From the NCBI RefSeq assembly GCF_002917105.1, contig NZ_PQFZ01000021.1, positions 31,589 through 95,588 on the forward strand: 64,000 nucleotides of DNA, written 5' to 3'. A program made the translations under genes and the position numbers. The notes beneath the pieces were generated by a model. That model was not told the DNA's origin, did not search any database, and was given only the letters and a program-made list of their open reading frames with translations. The DNA comes from Allobosea psychrotolerans (GTDB lineage: Bacteria; Pseudomonadota; Alphaproteobacteria; Rhizobiales; Beijerinckiaceae). Every line of letters begins with the position of its first letter. Within the stretch, counting starts at the first letter, position 1. This document shows, one piece after another, positions 35,370 to 43,906 of this stretch.

Positions 35370-35434
35370 CAGGACACCCTCCCACTCGATTTCAGACGAG
35401 GCGGCCCGATGCCGGGCTCACCGCATTGCCGCCC

Positions 35435-35540
35435 CTAGAGCCGTTTCCGTTTCCATCGGATCGTTCAACAGCTCCAGCTCCTTGTTTCAGCGCGTTTTCC
35501 TGGCGCGAACCGGTGTCCACTTCACTCGGAAACGCTCTAG
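35435..35540. repeat. 106-base dispersed repeat, copy 1
   Basis: Starts with CTAGAGC and ends with GCTCTAG, with GCGCGTTTTCCT and an ACCGG..TCCACTTC segment inside. A copy of exactly the same length lies at 48789-48894 and a diverged inverted one at 43745-43829. Its terminal CTAG provides the TAG stop of the subunit II gene. It sits between subunits II and I of the oxidase operon. Confidence 0.85.
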
Positions 35541-36352
35541 TTCCTCGCCTGCCTCTTGGCCGGAGCCTGGAGCTGGGCGAAGGTTTTCTGTTGCTGTAGC
35601 CAGGCCCGATAGTCGCCCTCCGGCTCGACCACGACGCCGCCGCGCATGAAGCTGTGGCCGGTGCTGCAGAGTTCGGCGCACAGCGCCTCGAAAGTCCCGG
35701 TCCGCGTCGGCGTGAGCCAGTAATAGGTGACGGTGCCGGGGATCATGTCCATCTTGGCGCGGAATTCCGGCACGTAGAAATCATGCACGACGTCGAGCGA
35801 GCGGAGCAGCATCCTGACCGGCTTCTCGAGCTGGAGATGGAGCTGATCGCCCTGGATGATGATGTCGTCCTGCCCGTGCGGATCCTTCGGGTCGAGGCCC
35901 AGCGGGTTCTCCGGGCTGACATGGGCAACATCGGTGGCGCCGAGCCGGCCATCCGCGCCGGGAAGCCGGTAGCTCCATTGCCATTGCTGGCCCACGATCT
36001 CGACGGTGGCGGCGTCCTTCGGCACGGTGACGAACTGGCCCCAGACCACGAGACCGGGTGCCAGCATGGCCGCCACCCCAACGCCCGTGCCGATCGCGAG
36101 CCACCATTCGAGCCGCTTGTTCTCGGGCTCATAGGCGGCCCGGCTACCCTCGCGATGGCGGAAGCGGAAGACGCAATAGGCCATGAACAGCACGACGGCG
36201 GCGAAGACGGCGCCGGTGATCCAGAAGGTGATGATGATGGTGTTGTCGATATAGCGCCAGTTCGAAGCGATCGGCGTCCACCACCACGGACTCAGGAAGT
36301 GAAACACCACCGAGCCGATCACCACCAAAGCCAGTGCGACTGCGATACCCAT
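35537..36352 (-). CDS. ctaC: Cytochrome c oxidase subunit II
   Basis: A 271-residue subunit II. Two N-terminal membrane helices (MGIAVALALVVIGSVVF and the VVLFMAYCVF segment) anchor a periplasmic cupredoxin domain. GQQWQWSYR is the aromatic electron-entry patch; CuA ligands are H190 (DVVHDF), C225, E227, C229, H233 and M236 in CAELCSTGHSFM. There is no fused cytochrome c domain, so a separate cytochrome c must donate electrons. First gene of the operon; AAGGA precedes the ATG. Its TAG stop lies in the terminal bases of a dispersed repeat. Confidence 0.95.
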   Translation of the reverse strand: MGIAVALALVVIGSVVFHFLSPWWWTPIASNWRYIDNTIIITFWITGAVFAAVVLFMAYCVFRFRHREGSRAAYEPENKRLEWWLAIGTGVGVAAMLAPGLVVWGQFVTVPKDAATVEIVGQQWQWSYRLPGADGRLGATDVAHVSPENPLGLDPKDPHGQDDIIIQGDQLHLQLEKPVRMLLRSLDVVHDFYVPEFRAKMDMIPGTVTYYWLTPTRTGTFEALCAELCSTGHSFMRGGVVVEPEGDYRAWLQQQKTFAQLQAPAKRQARN

Positions 36353-36786
36353 GCTCTGTCATCCTTGCCCAGGGCGGCGATGAACAGGAACCAAGGAGCG
36401 CCGCGGCGCTTGCGTCGCGACGTTACGAAGACGAAGTCTCGCTCAGTATGAAAACGACGAATCGGCCCGGAAAGCGTCCGGGCCTGCTATGGGAAACGGA
36501 CGGATCAAGGCGCTGAGGCGCGGCCGCAAATGAATGCCGTGGGGCGCGGGCTCGGCTGAGCGCGCTCGCAGGTTTCAGGCGTTTCTGTCTTCCAGCCATG
36601 GCCGAACCTCAGGTTCGCCTTGACGACCACGCGCCTAACCCGGCGCAAACCCTTCACGGAGGGCTGGGAGGCATTCAAGCCTTCAGCCCATAGTCACCCA
36701 ATGTTGTCGTCCTGCTTACGATGGTTGTCAATTGATGTCAGGTTTGATGCTGACGGCTCCCATGCTGCAGTCCTGCGGCGATCCGG
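36353..36786. other. Gene-free stretch upstream of the oxidase operon
   Basis: No supported gene. It must hold the promoter of the oxidase operon near 36353-36450. I see no clear sigma-70 boxes, FNR site or hairpin that I could defend. Confidence 0.45.
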
Positions 36787-37182
36787 TTATTTTTTCTTTC
36801 CGTCAGCGTCAAATTGCTTGAGAAAGGCGACGACGTCGTCAATTTCCTGATCGGATTTGAGGCCCGGAAACACCATCTTGGTGCCGGGGACTTTCACTTG
36901 CGGTGCCCTGATGTAGTCACGGAACGTCGCTTCGTCCCAGGTGATGCCGGAATTCTTGTTGGCGGGCGAATAGCTGTAGCCTTCGATCGAGCCCGCCGGC
37001 CGGCCGAACAGGCCGTTCAGCTTCGGCCCCACGGCGTTCCTGGCGGTTTCGCCGATCTGGTGGCAGGCGCGGCATCTCTGGAAAATCTTTTCGCCTGCGG
37101 CAGGGTCGCCAGCCGCTTCGGCTGACAGGGGGCATGCCACCAGAATCAACGAGGCGATTACAGTCCAGGGTGCCACGGGCAT
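36787..37182 (-). CDS. Class I c-type cytochrome, c550-like
   Basis: A 131-residue periplasmic monoheme cytochrome. A Sec signal (WTVIASLILVACPLSAEA) precedes the heme motif CRACH (37-41) and the YSYSPANKNSGITW segment; the axial Met is in GTKMVFPG. Closely resembles mitochondrial-type cytochrome c and is a plausible electron donor for the nearby oxidase whose subunit II has no heme c. The start could also be a GTG six bases downstream. Confidence 0.9.
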   Translation of the reverse strand: MPVAPWTVIASLILVACPLSAEAAGDPAAGEKIFQRCRACHQIGETARNAVGPKLNGLFGRPAGSIEGYSYSPANKNSGITWDEATFRDYIRAPQVKVPGTKMVFPGLKSDQEIDDVVAFLKQFDADGKKK

Positions 37183-37693
37183 CCTCCTCCAAGCTCAGAG
37201 GGGATCTTTTCGCTGGACTGGCGACCGCGCCGCACAGCCCCTACGATAACTTATACGATCGTTGGCTCGCTTCAATCCAGGGACATCGCGCGTTACCTCG
37301 ATCTCGTCGACTATACCCCTGAGGCGCGATTGGCTTGACCAGGCTGGCGCTCGGCAAGGAGGGATTTTGCGACGAAGCAAGGGCCTTGACGATTGGCCGC
37401 GTCGTTGAGCGATCGCGAGAACAGAAAACGGTCGATCCGACGCCCGCAATCTGATGGCGACGGTCGGAGCATCGAAACGCACGGCGTTGGAGCAGGCCAG
37501 TTTGCGCACCCCAAACAGGGCTGACGATGCATGCACCACCCCTGCCGCTCGATGAGGGCGCCGTCGCTGCTCTTGCCGCCATGCCGCGCGGAGCCTGCTG
37601 GCTTCGCTTCGGCGCGTCCCAACCAGGGCGCGCCCGGGAACAACTCGCTGCCCGGATGGATTATGGAGATGACTCGGGTGAGGGAGCGGGCCA
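37183..37693. other. Gene-poor stretch with a tRNA-upstream fragment
   Basis: No convincing gene. Bases 37345-37386 copy the region upstream of tRNA-Arg. The rest shows no recognisable family in any frame. Confidence 0.5.
37345..37386. repeat. Copy of the sequence upstream of tRNA-Arg
   Basis: Closely matches tRNA-Arg upstream DNA around 18747-18790 (core GCTCGGCAAGGAGGGATTTT). Only this upstream portion is present, with no tRNA bases. Confidence 0.6.
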
Positions 37694-37936
37694 GTGCCAG
37701 ATCGCCGCGACGCCGACCGCTTTCGGACCGTGCCGCTTCACGTGGCACTGGGCGCGTTGTTGGGCGCTGCGACCTATCTTGTCATCGTCGCAGTCGAGAT
37801 TGGCTTCATGGGCGGCATGCTGGCGGTCGAGGCCGCGCAGACGCAACTCTGGCTCGTGATGCTCGGCGTCTTTGCCAGCAATGGTGCGGTCGGCTCGGGC
37901 CTCACTGCCTTCTATTTCCTGGCGATGGAAAGCTGA
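37694..37936 (+). CDS. Small membrane protein, unknown
   Basis: An 80-residue frame with GTG start and a GGGAG-like site upstream. Two hydrophobic segments (HVALGALLGAATYLVIVAV and TQLWLVMLGVFASNGAVGSG) suggest a two-helix inner-membrane protein. I recognise no family. It could be spurious, but composition and start signals look real. Confidence 0.5.
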   Translation: MPDRRDADRFRTVPLHVALGALLGAATYLVIVAVEIGFMGGMLAVEAAQTQLWLVMLGVFASNGAVGSGLTAFYFLAMES

Positions 37937-38183
37937 TGGCGATCCCGACTCCAGGCGAGGGACGGAGCACCATTTCTCACCGCGCAGGCGGGCAACGCCA
38001 TTTCGCCGGTTTCCGCGCCGCCTCGATATTCAATTGGCGATTGAACGACATGGGGAAGGCGTCAGACGCTGCCAGCCCTTCGATGTCGTCTGCGAGGTTG
38101 AGCTGCGTCAATCGTCCGGGCGGACCATTGGGCTAAGCTGCATGCGAGGTGGCGTATTATGCACCTTGCCGGGAGATCACATC

Positions 38184-38405
38184 ATGAATGTCGGTGCCTA
38201 TGATCGCGCTTTGCGTTTTGGCCTGGGCGTCGTTCTGGTTGCGGCTGCTTTCATTCCGCAAGCCGCTGGTTTGCTCGCAGGCTGGGGCAACTGGAAATAT
38301 GCGTTGACGGCGGCTGGTGTGGTGATGCTCGGCACGGCGCTGTTCCGCGTCTGCCCTGCTTACACCCTGCTTGGCATCAGCACCTGCCCGGCCGAGCGGC
38401 GCTGA
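38184..38405 (+). CDS. DUF2892 (YgaP-like transmembrane) family protein
   Basis: A 73-residue membrane protein. MNVGAYDRALRFGLGVVLV, a second helix, and the terminal RVCPAYTLLGISTC are the DUF2892 signature, including the CPxY motif. GGGAG lies eight bases before the ATG. The family often accompanies rhodanese or sulfur and cytochrome genes; here it is near c-type cytochromes. Function unknown. Confidence 0.8.
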   Translation: MNVGAYDRALRFGLGVVLVAAAFIPQAAGLLAGWGNWKYALTAAGVVMLGTALFRVCPAYTLLGISTCPAERR

Positions 38406-38520
38406 CATCGCGGCAACCGCCTTCACGCCACCGTTCGCCGACCGGGCGGGCTCAGCGCGATATGTCTCTTCGGCGTCGCGTCGGCATGACCGCGAGGTCG
38501 CGCCGACGCCGTTAGCTGGC

Positions 38521-38925
38521 CTATGCCGCTTGGAGGGCTGCGATCAGGTCCGGCCCGGTTTTCCCGATCAGGTCCTTCGAGACATCCGCCACAAGCGCGA
38601 CCTCAAGCTGCTTATGATAATGTCGACGCATTTCGCCCAATGTCCGGGGCGAAGCGACGATCACGAGCTTCTCGATCTTGTGCCCGAGGACCTGTGTGTT
38701 GAGCCACTGCGTTGCAGCGGCCGCGTGAGCATCCTCGTCGATCTGATGGCCTGTCGGGTTGGCCGAACTGGAGTCGCGACCGGCTCCGCCGGCCTTGTTG
38801 CTCTCGTCGAGATCAGGAGAGACCAGGGCCGCGAGTTCGGGGTTCGATTCGTCGCCCGTGTTGCGGTGAAGCTCGAAATGTTTTCCATCAACCAGCGCGA
38901 CGACGGCACCATGTGGCAGCTGCAT
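38521..38925 (-). CDS. Host attachment protein family (pfam10116-like)
   Basis: A 134-residue cytoplasmic protein. ATG at 38925 has GGAG upstream. VVALVDGKHFELHRN, the charged middle with DEDAHAAAATQWLN, and LVIVASPRTLGEMRRHYHKQL are typical of the family first linked to plant attachment in Agrobacterium. The fold resembles release-factor-like eRF1 domain. Role here unproven. Confidence 0.75.
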   Translation of the reverse strand: MQLPHGAVVALVDGKHFELHRNTGDESNPELAALVSPDLDESNKAGGAGRDSSSANPTGHQIDEDAHAAAATQWLNTQVLGHKIEKLVIVASPRTLGEMRRHYHKQLEVALVADVSKDLIGKTGPDLIAALQAA

Positions 38926-39094
38926 CAGTATCTCCTCACTCGAACGATCCGGCCAGACGTGAAGCGGTAGCGCAAGCGTGGACTGTCGATCGGAGGGACA
39001 AGTCCAGGGACCCGCGCGCTTCACCTGGGTCATGGCCTAACCAGACTGGGAGCGGATCGTTCCACTGGCTCATGGACGTGGCGCGGCCGAACTG

Positions 39095-39116
39095 AGGCAT
39101 GATTCGAATGATGCCT
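39095..39116. terminator. Hairpin downstream of a cytochrome c gene
   Basis: AGGCAT (39095-39100) and ATGCCT (39111-39116) enclose an ATTCGAAT core, making a near-perfect 22-base dyad 17 bases past the stop of the gene ending at 39133. No T-run follows, so the terminator call is tentative. Confidence 0.4.
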
Positions 39117-39132
39117 CCACCGCCCGCGGGCC

Positions 39133-39498
39133 TCAGCGCGCCCTGAGGCTCAGGATATAGGCGATGACGTCGTCGGTTTCGTCTCGCGTGAGCTGATAGC
39201 GCGGCATGTTGCCATGCGGCGTCTGCAGGAAGACGCGCAACGACAGCTCGGTCTGCGACGCCATGTCGGCGACAGCGCCGAAGCCGGGCGGAACCCGGCG
39301 GGGATCGCGACTGGCTCCGTCGATCTGATGGCACTGGCTGCACAATGACGTGGCGACCTCCCGGCCGGCCCGCGCATCGCCGATGCTTTGTGCCAGAGCA
39401 GGTACTGCGCCCAACAGGGCGGCGCAGAGCATCAACAATCCCCAGCGGCCGTGGGACGCCATCATCGGTCTTTGTCGCCTGGTCCTGATCGCCGTCAT
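39133..39498 (-). CDS. Small c-type cytochrome
   Basis: A 121-residue periplasmic monoheme cytochrome; ATG at 39498 is favoured by AAAGGGAG nine bases upstream. An Arg-rich n-region and WGLLMLCAALLGAVPALAQ form the signal peptide. Heme motif CSQCH; likely axial Met in GNMPRY. It is in line with a second small cytochrome gene 40 bases upstream and may belong to an electron transfer relay to the oxidase. Confidence 0.85.
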   Translation of the reverse strand: MTAIRTRRQRPMMASHGRWGLLMLCAALLGAVPALAQSIGDARAGREVATSLCSQCHQIDGASRDPRRVPPGFGAVADMASQTELSLRVFLQTPHGNMPRYQLTRDETDDVIAYILSLRAR

Positions 39499-39538
39499 CG
39501 CGCTCATCTCCCTTTTCGCCGCAGAAGTCCCTTTTCGG

Positions 39539-39931
39539 TCAGGGCGTCGGCTTCCACTTGCGCGAAATCCGCCTGATATAGGCCACGAGACCGTCGGTCT
39601 CGTTCTCCAGCAGGTTGAACTCGGGCATGCCGGGATGGCGAATGACGGTGCCGTCGATCAGGACGGGCGCCGGGTTGTTGCCGGGATAGCGCTCGGCGAT
39701 CAGCGGAAAGGGCGGTGATTTCGGGTTGGGGCTGAGGCCGGTCGCCTCGATCGCATGGCAGCCGCCGCAGTAGCGCTGCGCGACGCGCTTGCCGATCCGG
39801 GCGCTTTCAGCGTTGTCCGGCCGCTGCGCATCGGCCGGCATGGCCCAACCCGGCTGCATCGTGATCAGAGCGCCACCGAGGGCACCGAATGCGAGCATCA
39901 GCAGCCGTATCGTCGCGATCGAAAACATCAT
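39539..39931 (-). CDS. Small c-type cytochrome
   Basis: A 130-residue protein; the ATG at 39931 has GGAG five bases upstream. The N-terminus (FSIATIRLLMLAFGALGGALI) is a signal peptide or anchor. Heme motif CGGCH; axial Met in PGMPEF. Same family layout as the gene at 39133-39498 (VIAYIL / LVAYIRRI C-terminus), so the two look like diverged tandem duplicates. Confidence 0.83.
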   Translation of the reverse strand: MMFSIATIRLLMLAFGALGGALITMQPGWAMPADAQRPDNAESARIGKRVAQRYCGGCHAIEATGLSPNPKSPPFPLIAERYPGNNPAPVLIDGTVIRHPGMPEFNLLENETDGLVAYIRRISRKWKPTP

Positions 39932-40050
39932 CAGCGCTCCAAGCATCTGCCTGTGTGCCCCCGCTGCGCCGCCATGGCCTTGATCGAGGTCAATCGCCGG
40001 CCGCGATGCTTCATGCACTGCCGCGGCGTCGGCGGTGATGGTCAGGAAAG

Positions 40051-40204
40051 CTGTTTGGATAGTCGAGCCCTCATCCTGAGGAGCCGCGCAGCGGCGTCTC
40101 GAAGGATGCTCCAGACGGTTCGGGAGCCTCTTGAAGCATCCTTCGAGACGCCATTCCCTCGGGAATGGCTCCTCAGGATGAGGGCTCAGGGACTTTCCAA
40201 ACAG
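40051..40204. repeat. Palindromic dispersed repeat, copy 2
   Basis: Bounded by CTGTTTGGA (40051-40059) and TCCAAACAG (40196-40204). Two nested stems: a 19-base perfect arm pair at 40067-40085 and 40167-40185, and an inner pair at 40096-40112 and 40133-40149 with one mismatch. The inner stem matches copy 1 at 1877-1930. It lies between a cytochrome and an amidohydrolase gene. Confidence 0.85.
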
Positions 40205-40258
40205 TCTCTTGGGTCGGCTCGCCATGTGATCCATGTCCGGCCGGGTGACCTGGCTCTG

Positions 40259-41173
40259 CTAGCCCAGCCGGTAGGTTTCGCGCGCCGTTCCGGCGAACAG
40301 GCGCAATTGCTCGTCCTGCGCAAAGCGTGCCGCGATCGTCTTGAAGCCGGTATAGATCTGGTCGAACGAGCCGCAGAGGCTGTCGACCGGGAAGTTGCTG
40401 GCGAACATGGATCGCTCGGTGCCGAACATCGCGATGATCTCCTCGACGATCCAGCGATTATCCGCCACGGTCCAGGGACGGTCGGGCAGGCCGATGCCGG
40501 AGATCTTGACGCGCAGATTGGGGCGATCGGCCAGGCGCGCCATGGCGGCGTGCCAGCCTGCAAGCCCGCGTTCGCTGCGATCGGCCGGCAGGCCGGCATG
40601 GTTGAGCACAATGGTCGTGGCCGGGAAGCTGCGGGCGAGGTCCTCCGCCTCGTGCAGGTTCCACCAGGGCGTCTGCAGATCGAAGTTGAGGCCATGCCGC
40701 CCGAGGCACTCATAGCCCTGGCGCCAGCGCTCGCTCGACATCAGCGTGCGCTGGGCGCCGACATCCTCGGGCCGCTGCGGCCCGCCCGGCTTGTGCCGCA
40801 CGCTGCGCACGAGGGCGAAGGCGGCCTGTCCGGCGATGACCGCTGCGGCCTCAGAGCGGTCGAGCCGGGCCTGCGCCACGATGGCATTGGGCACGCCGAA
40901 GCGCTCGGCCAGGCTCGTCGCGTAGCGTGTCTCGCCGATCGGGTCGTTCTCGTCCCACTCCGTCTCGACATAGACGGTCTGGCGGACATCATGCCCGGCG
41001 GCATCGGCAAAATAGTCGTCGGGCAGGTAGCGGCGCTTGATCGCCGAATAATCGCCGTAGCGGAAGGGGATCCTGGCCTCCGGCTTCAGCCAGGGATGGG
41101 GATTGCTGGCCGGGTCCCAGAAATGCTGGTGCGCATCGACGATCGGCCCCTGCCAGAGAGTCAATTCGGTCAC
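40259..41173 (-). CDS. Amidohydrolase-2 family protein (COG3618, lactonase-like)
   Basis: A 304-residue TIM-barrel hydrolase. The metal site starts with VDAHQHFWD; TIVLNHAGLP provides the strand-6 His and FASNFPVDSL the strand-8 Asp region. COG3618 members hydrolyse sugar lactones (L-fuconolactone, L-rhamnonolactone) or pyrone carboxylates. It is 13 bases behind an MFS transporter gene of the hexuronate type, which supports a sugar-acid substrate. Confidence 0.85.
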   Translation of the reverse strand: MTELTLWQGPIVDAHQHFWDPASNPHPWLKPEARIPFRYGDYSAIKRRYLPDDYFADAAGHDVRQTVYVETEWDENDPIGETRYATSLAERFGVPNAIVAQARLDRSEAAAVIAGQAAFALVRSVRHKPGGPQRPEDVGAQRTLMSSERWRQGYECLGRHGLNFDLQTPWWNLHEAEDLARSFPATTIVLNHAGLPADRSERGLAGWHAAMARLADRPNLRVKISGIGLPDRPWTVADNRWIVEEIIAMFGTERSMFASNFPVDSLCGSFDQIYTGFKTIAARFAQDEQLRLFAGTARETYRLG

Positions 41174-41186
41174 GTTTTCAGTTCTC

Positions 41187-42500
41187 TCAGCGGGCTTCCG
41201 CGTCCTGGAAGTCGATCAGCATGGTGCCGACGACATAGAGGGCGGCGCAGGCGGCGAAGAAATAGAGCACCATCAGATAGGTGCCGGTGGCCTGCAGGAT
41301 CAGGCCGGTGATGATCGGGATGGCGATGCCGCTGGCGCTGCCGGCAAAATTCATCGCGCCACCGACGATGCCGACCTTCTCGCGGGGCGCCAGGATCGCC
41401 GGCAGGCTCCAGTAGAGGCTGCCGAAATAGAGCAGGAACAGCGTCACCGAGAGCAGTGCCACCGCCATCACCGGGTCCGCGACCTCGGGCAAGGCAAGGA
41501 AGGAGAGCATGACGCCGAGACCGCTGAAGCCCAAAGCCAGCTTGTAGGTCACGCTGCGGCGCAGGCCTTTCTCCTGCAATTTGTCGACGAGGAAGCCGCT
41601 GAGCAGCGAGCCGAACATGCCGGAGAGGAAGATCACGAAGGTCGCGCCGCCCATCTGCTTGAGATCGAAACCGCGGGCCTGGGCGAGATAGCTCGGCCCC
41701 CAGGTCAGCAAGCCGAAATTGATCATGGCCCAGCTCATGCGGCCGAGGAGGATGGCCGAAAGCGAGCGCGGCGAGATCTGCTTCGGGGCGGCCGCTTCCG
41801 CGGAGGCTGCGCTCGCGGCGGAGGCCTCGATCAGGGCGAGTTCCCGGGCATCGACGCCGGGATGCTCGGCCGGAGCGTCGCGCAGATACCACCAGGCGAG
41901 ATAGCCGAGCAGGATGGTCGCGACACCCGCGACGATGAAGGCGGTGCGCCAGGAGCCGAAGGCCAGGATCAGCCAGGCGATGATGACGCCCCCAAAAGCC
42001 GCGCCCAGCGGCGCGCCGCTATCCATCAGCACGGCTCCGCGTCCGCGCTCCCTAGGCGACAGCCAGATCGAGTTGAGCTTGGCGCCGGCTGGAAACAGCG
42101 GCGCCTCCGCCGCGCCAAGTCCGATGCGGCTGAGGAGCAGGGTGACGCCGCCGGTGCACAGGCCGGCGATCGTCTGGAAGATGCCCCAGCCGATGGTCGC
42201 ACCGGTGATCAGGGCGCGCGGGCCGAATTTATCGATCAGCCAGCCGCCGGGGATCTGCAGCGCGGCATAGCTCCAGAAGAAGGCGCTGAGGATCAGCCCC
42301 TGCATCGCGGGTTCGAGATTGAACTCCTTGGCGATGGTCGGCATGGCGATCGAGAGCGCCGTGCGATCGATCAGGTTGATGACCACCAGCACGAAGACGA
42401 TGCCGAAGATGCGCCAGCGCACCGTGGTGCCGGCCGAGGCGGTGGCCGCCGCCTGGCCGATGCCGCCCTGCGGCGCGTGAGTCTGGTCCAATCCCGACAT
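41187..42500 (-). CDS. MFS transporter, ACS family (hexuronate/tartrate-like)
   Basis: A 437-residue, 12-helix transporter. NLIDRTALSIAMPTIAKEFN, the RIGLGAAEAPLFPAG segment and the loop FPAGAKLNSIWLSPRERGRG are typical of the anion:cation symporter (GudP/ExuT/TtuB) family, which takes up sugar acids and other organic anions with protons. Divergent from a LysR gene; co-transcribed with the amidohydrolase. Confidence 0.88.
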   Translation of the reverse strand: MSGLDQTHAPQGGIGQAAATASAGTTVRWRIFGIVFVLVVINLIDRTALSIAMPTIAKEFNLEPAMQGLILSAFFWSYAALQIPGGWLIDKFGPRALITGATIGWGIFQTIAGLCTGGVTLLLSRIGLGAAEAPLFPAGAKLNSIWLSPRERGRGAVLMDSGAPLGAAFGGVIIAWLILAFGSWRTAFIVAGVATILLGYLAWWYLRDAPAEHPGVDARELALIEASAASAASAEAAAPKQISPRSLSAILLGRMSWAMINFGLLTWGPSYLAQARGFDLKQMGGATFVIFLSGMFGSLLSGFLVDKLQEKGLRRSVTYKLALGFSGLGVMLSFLALPEVADPVMAVALLSVTLFLLYFGSLYWSLPAILAPREKVGIVGGAMNFAGSASGIAIPIITGLILQATGTYLMVLYFFAACAALYVVGTMLIDFQDAEAR

Positions 42501-42688
42501 GGCATCCCCTCCGGCCGGCTGCGCCGGCTCATGCGTTTCCAAGGGATGGCGTTTCCGACGGGAAGCGGATGCGCGACAGCGCGCAGGGTCCGTCCGTAAG
42601 CGGCGCTTCTCCCGATCGCCGGCGATGCGTGCCGCCGGCGTTATTGGGTCAGAGGCTAATCCGGTCTGATATGCCTTGATAATGAAGA

Positions 42689-42710
42689 TTGGCGATGATG
42701 TGATCGCCAA
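42689..42710. promoter_or_regulatory. Perfect dyad before the LysR gene (candidate operator)
   Basis: TTGGCGAT (42689-42696) and ATCGCCAA (42703-42710) form a perfect 8-base inverted repeat with a 6-base spacer, 26 bases before the LysR start and between it and the divergent MFS operon. Good candidate for autoregulation and control of MFS expression. Confidence 0.5.
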
Positions 42711-42735
42711 AACGATATCACCGGGGAGGCCCCGC

Positions 42736-43713
42736 ATGACGCAGACCATGGCCGAGCCGGGCGCCTCGCTGCTGCGGCGATTGAAGAACCGGCAGCTCCT
42801 CCTGCTGATTGCGATCGACGAAGCCCAAAGCCTGCGGCGGGCGGCCGCCCGGCTGAACATGACGCAGCCGAGCGCGACCAAGCTGCTGCAGGATCTGGAG
42901 GCGACGCTCGGCCTGCCGCTGTTCGAGCGCGGGCGGCGCGGCCTGAAGGCCACGGTCTATGGCGAGGTGATGACGCGTCATGCGCGATTGATCCTGAACG
43001 ATCTCGACCGGACGCGGCTCGAGCTCGCGGCGCTCGCCTCCGGTGCGACAGGGCGCCTGAAGATCGGCGCGGTCATCAGCGCCATCCCGTTCCTGCTCGC
43101 CAGGGCAGTCGCGGCGCTCAAGCGCGACAGGCCGCGGCTCGATGTCTCCATCGATGTCGGAACCAGCGACGCCCTGGTCCCGATGCTGGCGAAGGGCGAG
43201 CTCGACGTGCTGCTCGCGCGCCCGCTGGCGCTCGCGGGACGCACCGAGTTCGACTATGAGGATTTGATCGACGAGCCGCTGCATATCGTGGCCCGGCTCG
43301 GTCATCCCTTGATGGCGGCCAGCTCGCTCGGCCTTGCCGATCTGGCCTCCTGGCCCTGGACGCTGCTGCCCGCCGCTTCGCCGATGCGCAAGGTCCTCGC
43401 CCCGCTCTTCGCGGAGATGATGACCCACCAGCCGCTCGATGTCGTCGAAACCTCGTCGATGATGACGATGGTCGCCTTGCTGCAGGAAAGCGACATGCTG
43501 GCGGTGATGCCGGCCGATGTCGCCGAATTCAACATCAGGCACGGCTTGCTCTGCCGCCTGAACGTCGCGGTCCCGCCGATCATGGGCTCCTACGGCGTCG
43601 TCACCCGCCGCGACCGGCCGCTCTCGCCGGGCACGACGGCGTTCATCGGCTGTCTGAAGGACTGCCTTGTCGGGAGTGACGCGTCGCCGCCTTCGCCTGA
43701 GTGTCCGCGGTGA
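42736..43713 (+). CDS. LysR-family transcriptional regulator
   Basis: A 325-residue LysR protein; ATG at 42736 has GGGGAGG six bases upstream. Helix-turn-helix SLRRAAARLNMTQPSATKLLQDLE, then the effector domain. GbpR-like regulators of sugar acid uptake have this layout. Divergent from the MFS and amidohydrolase operon. Confidence 0.92.
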   Translation: MTQTMAEPGASLLRRLKNRQLLLLIAIDEAQSLRRAAARLNMTQPSATKLLQDLEATLGLPLFERGRRGLKATVYGEVMTRHARLILNDLDRTRLELAALASGATGRLKIGAVISAIPFLLARAVAALKRDRPRLDVSIDVGTSDALVPMLAKGELDVLLARPLALAGRTEFDYEDLIDEPLHIVARLGHPLMAASSLGLADLASWPWTLLPAASPMRKVLAPLFAEMMTHQPLDVVETSSMMTMVALLQESDMLAVMPADVAEFNIRHGLLCRLNVAVPPIMGSYGVVTRRDRPLSPGTTAFIGCLKDCLVGSDASPPSPECPR

Positions 43714-43744
43714 TCGCTGGGAAGAAGCCGGCCCGGAGGAGCTG

Positions 43745-43829
43745 GAGCGTTTCGAGCGAAGCGGATAGCGGCTCGCTCGCGACAAACGCGAAGCGTTTGC
43801 GCGGAGAAAACGCGCTACAACAAAGCTCC
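43745..43829. repeat. Diverged, inverted copy of the 106-base repeat
   Basis: Read in reverse it shares GCGTTTTC, the ...CGCTTCG(A)AACGCTC end and overall layout with 35435-35540 and 48789-48894. It is shorter and mutated. It sits just after the LysR gene. Confidence 0.5.
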
Positions 43830-43906
43830 GGGCGGGTACGGCCCGCTGCGGGCGAGGCGTTGCCGAAACCGCTGCAAAGACTGAAACATTCAGAGAACCA
43901 CCAGAC

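Noticed and set aside
33726..35438. A 570-codon plus-strand frame opposite cytochrome oxidase subunit I
   Set aside because: Antisense to an unmistakable subunit I; the translation is mostly Arg, Asp, His and Glu repeats.
37241..37748. Several open frames of about 110-145 codons between the cytochrome and small membrane protein genes
   Set aside because: No binding site, no family, and they run through the tRNA-upstream repeat.
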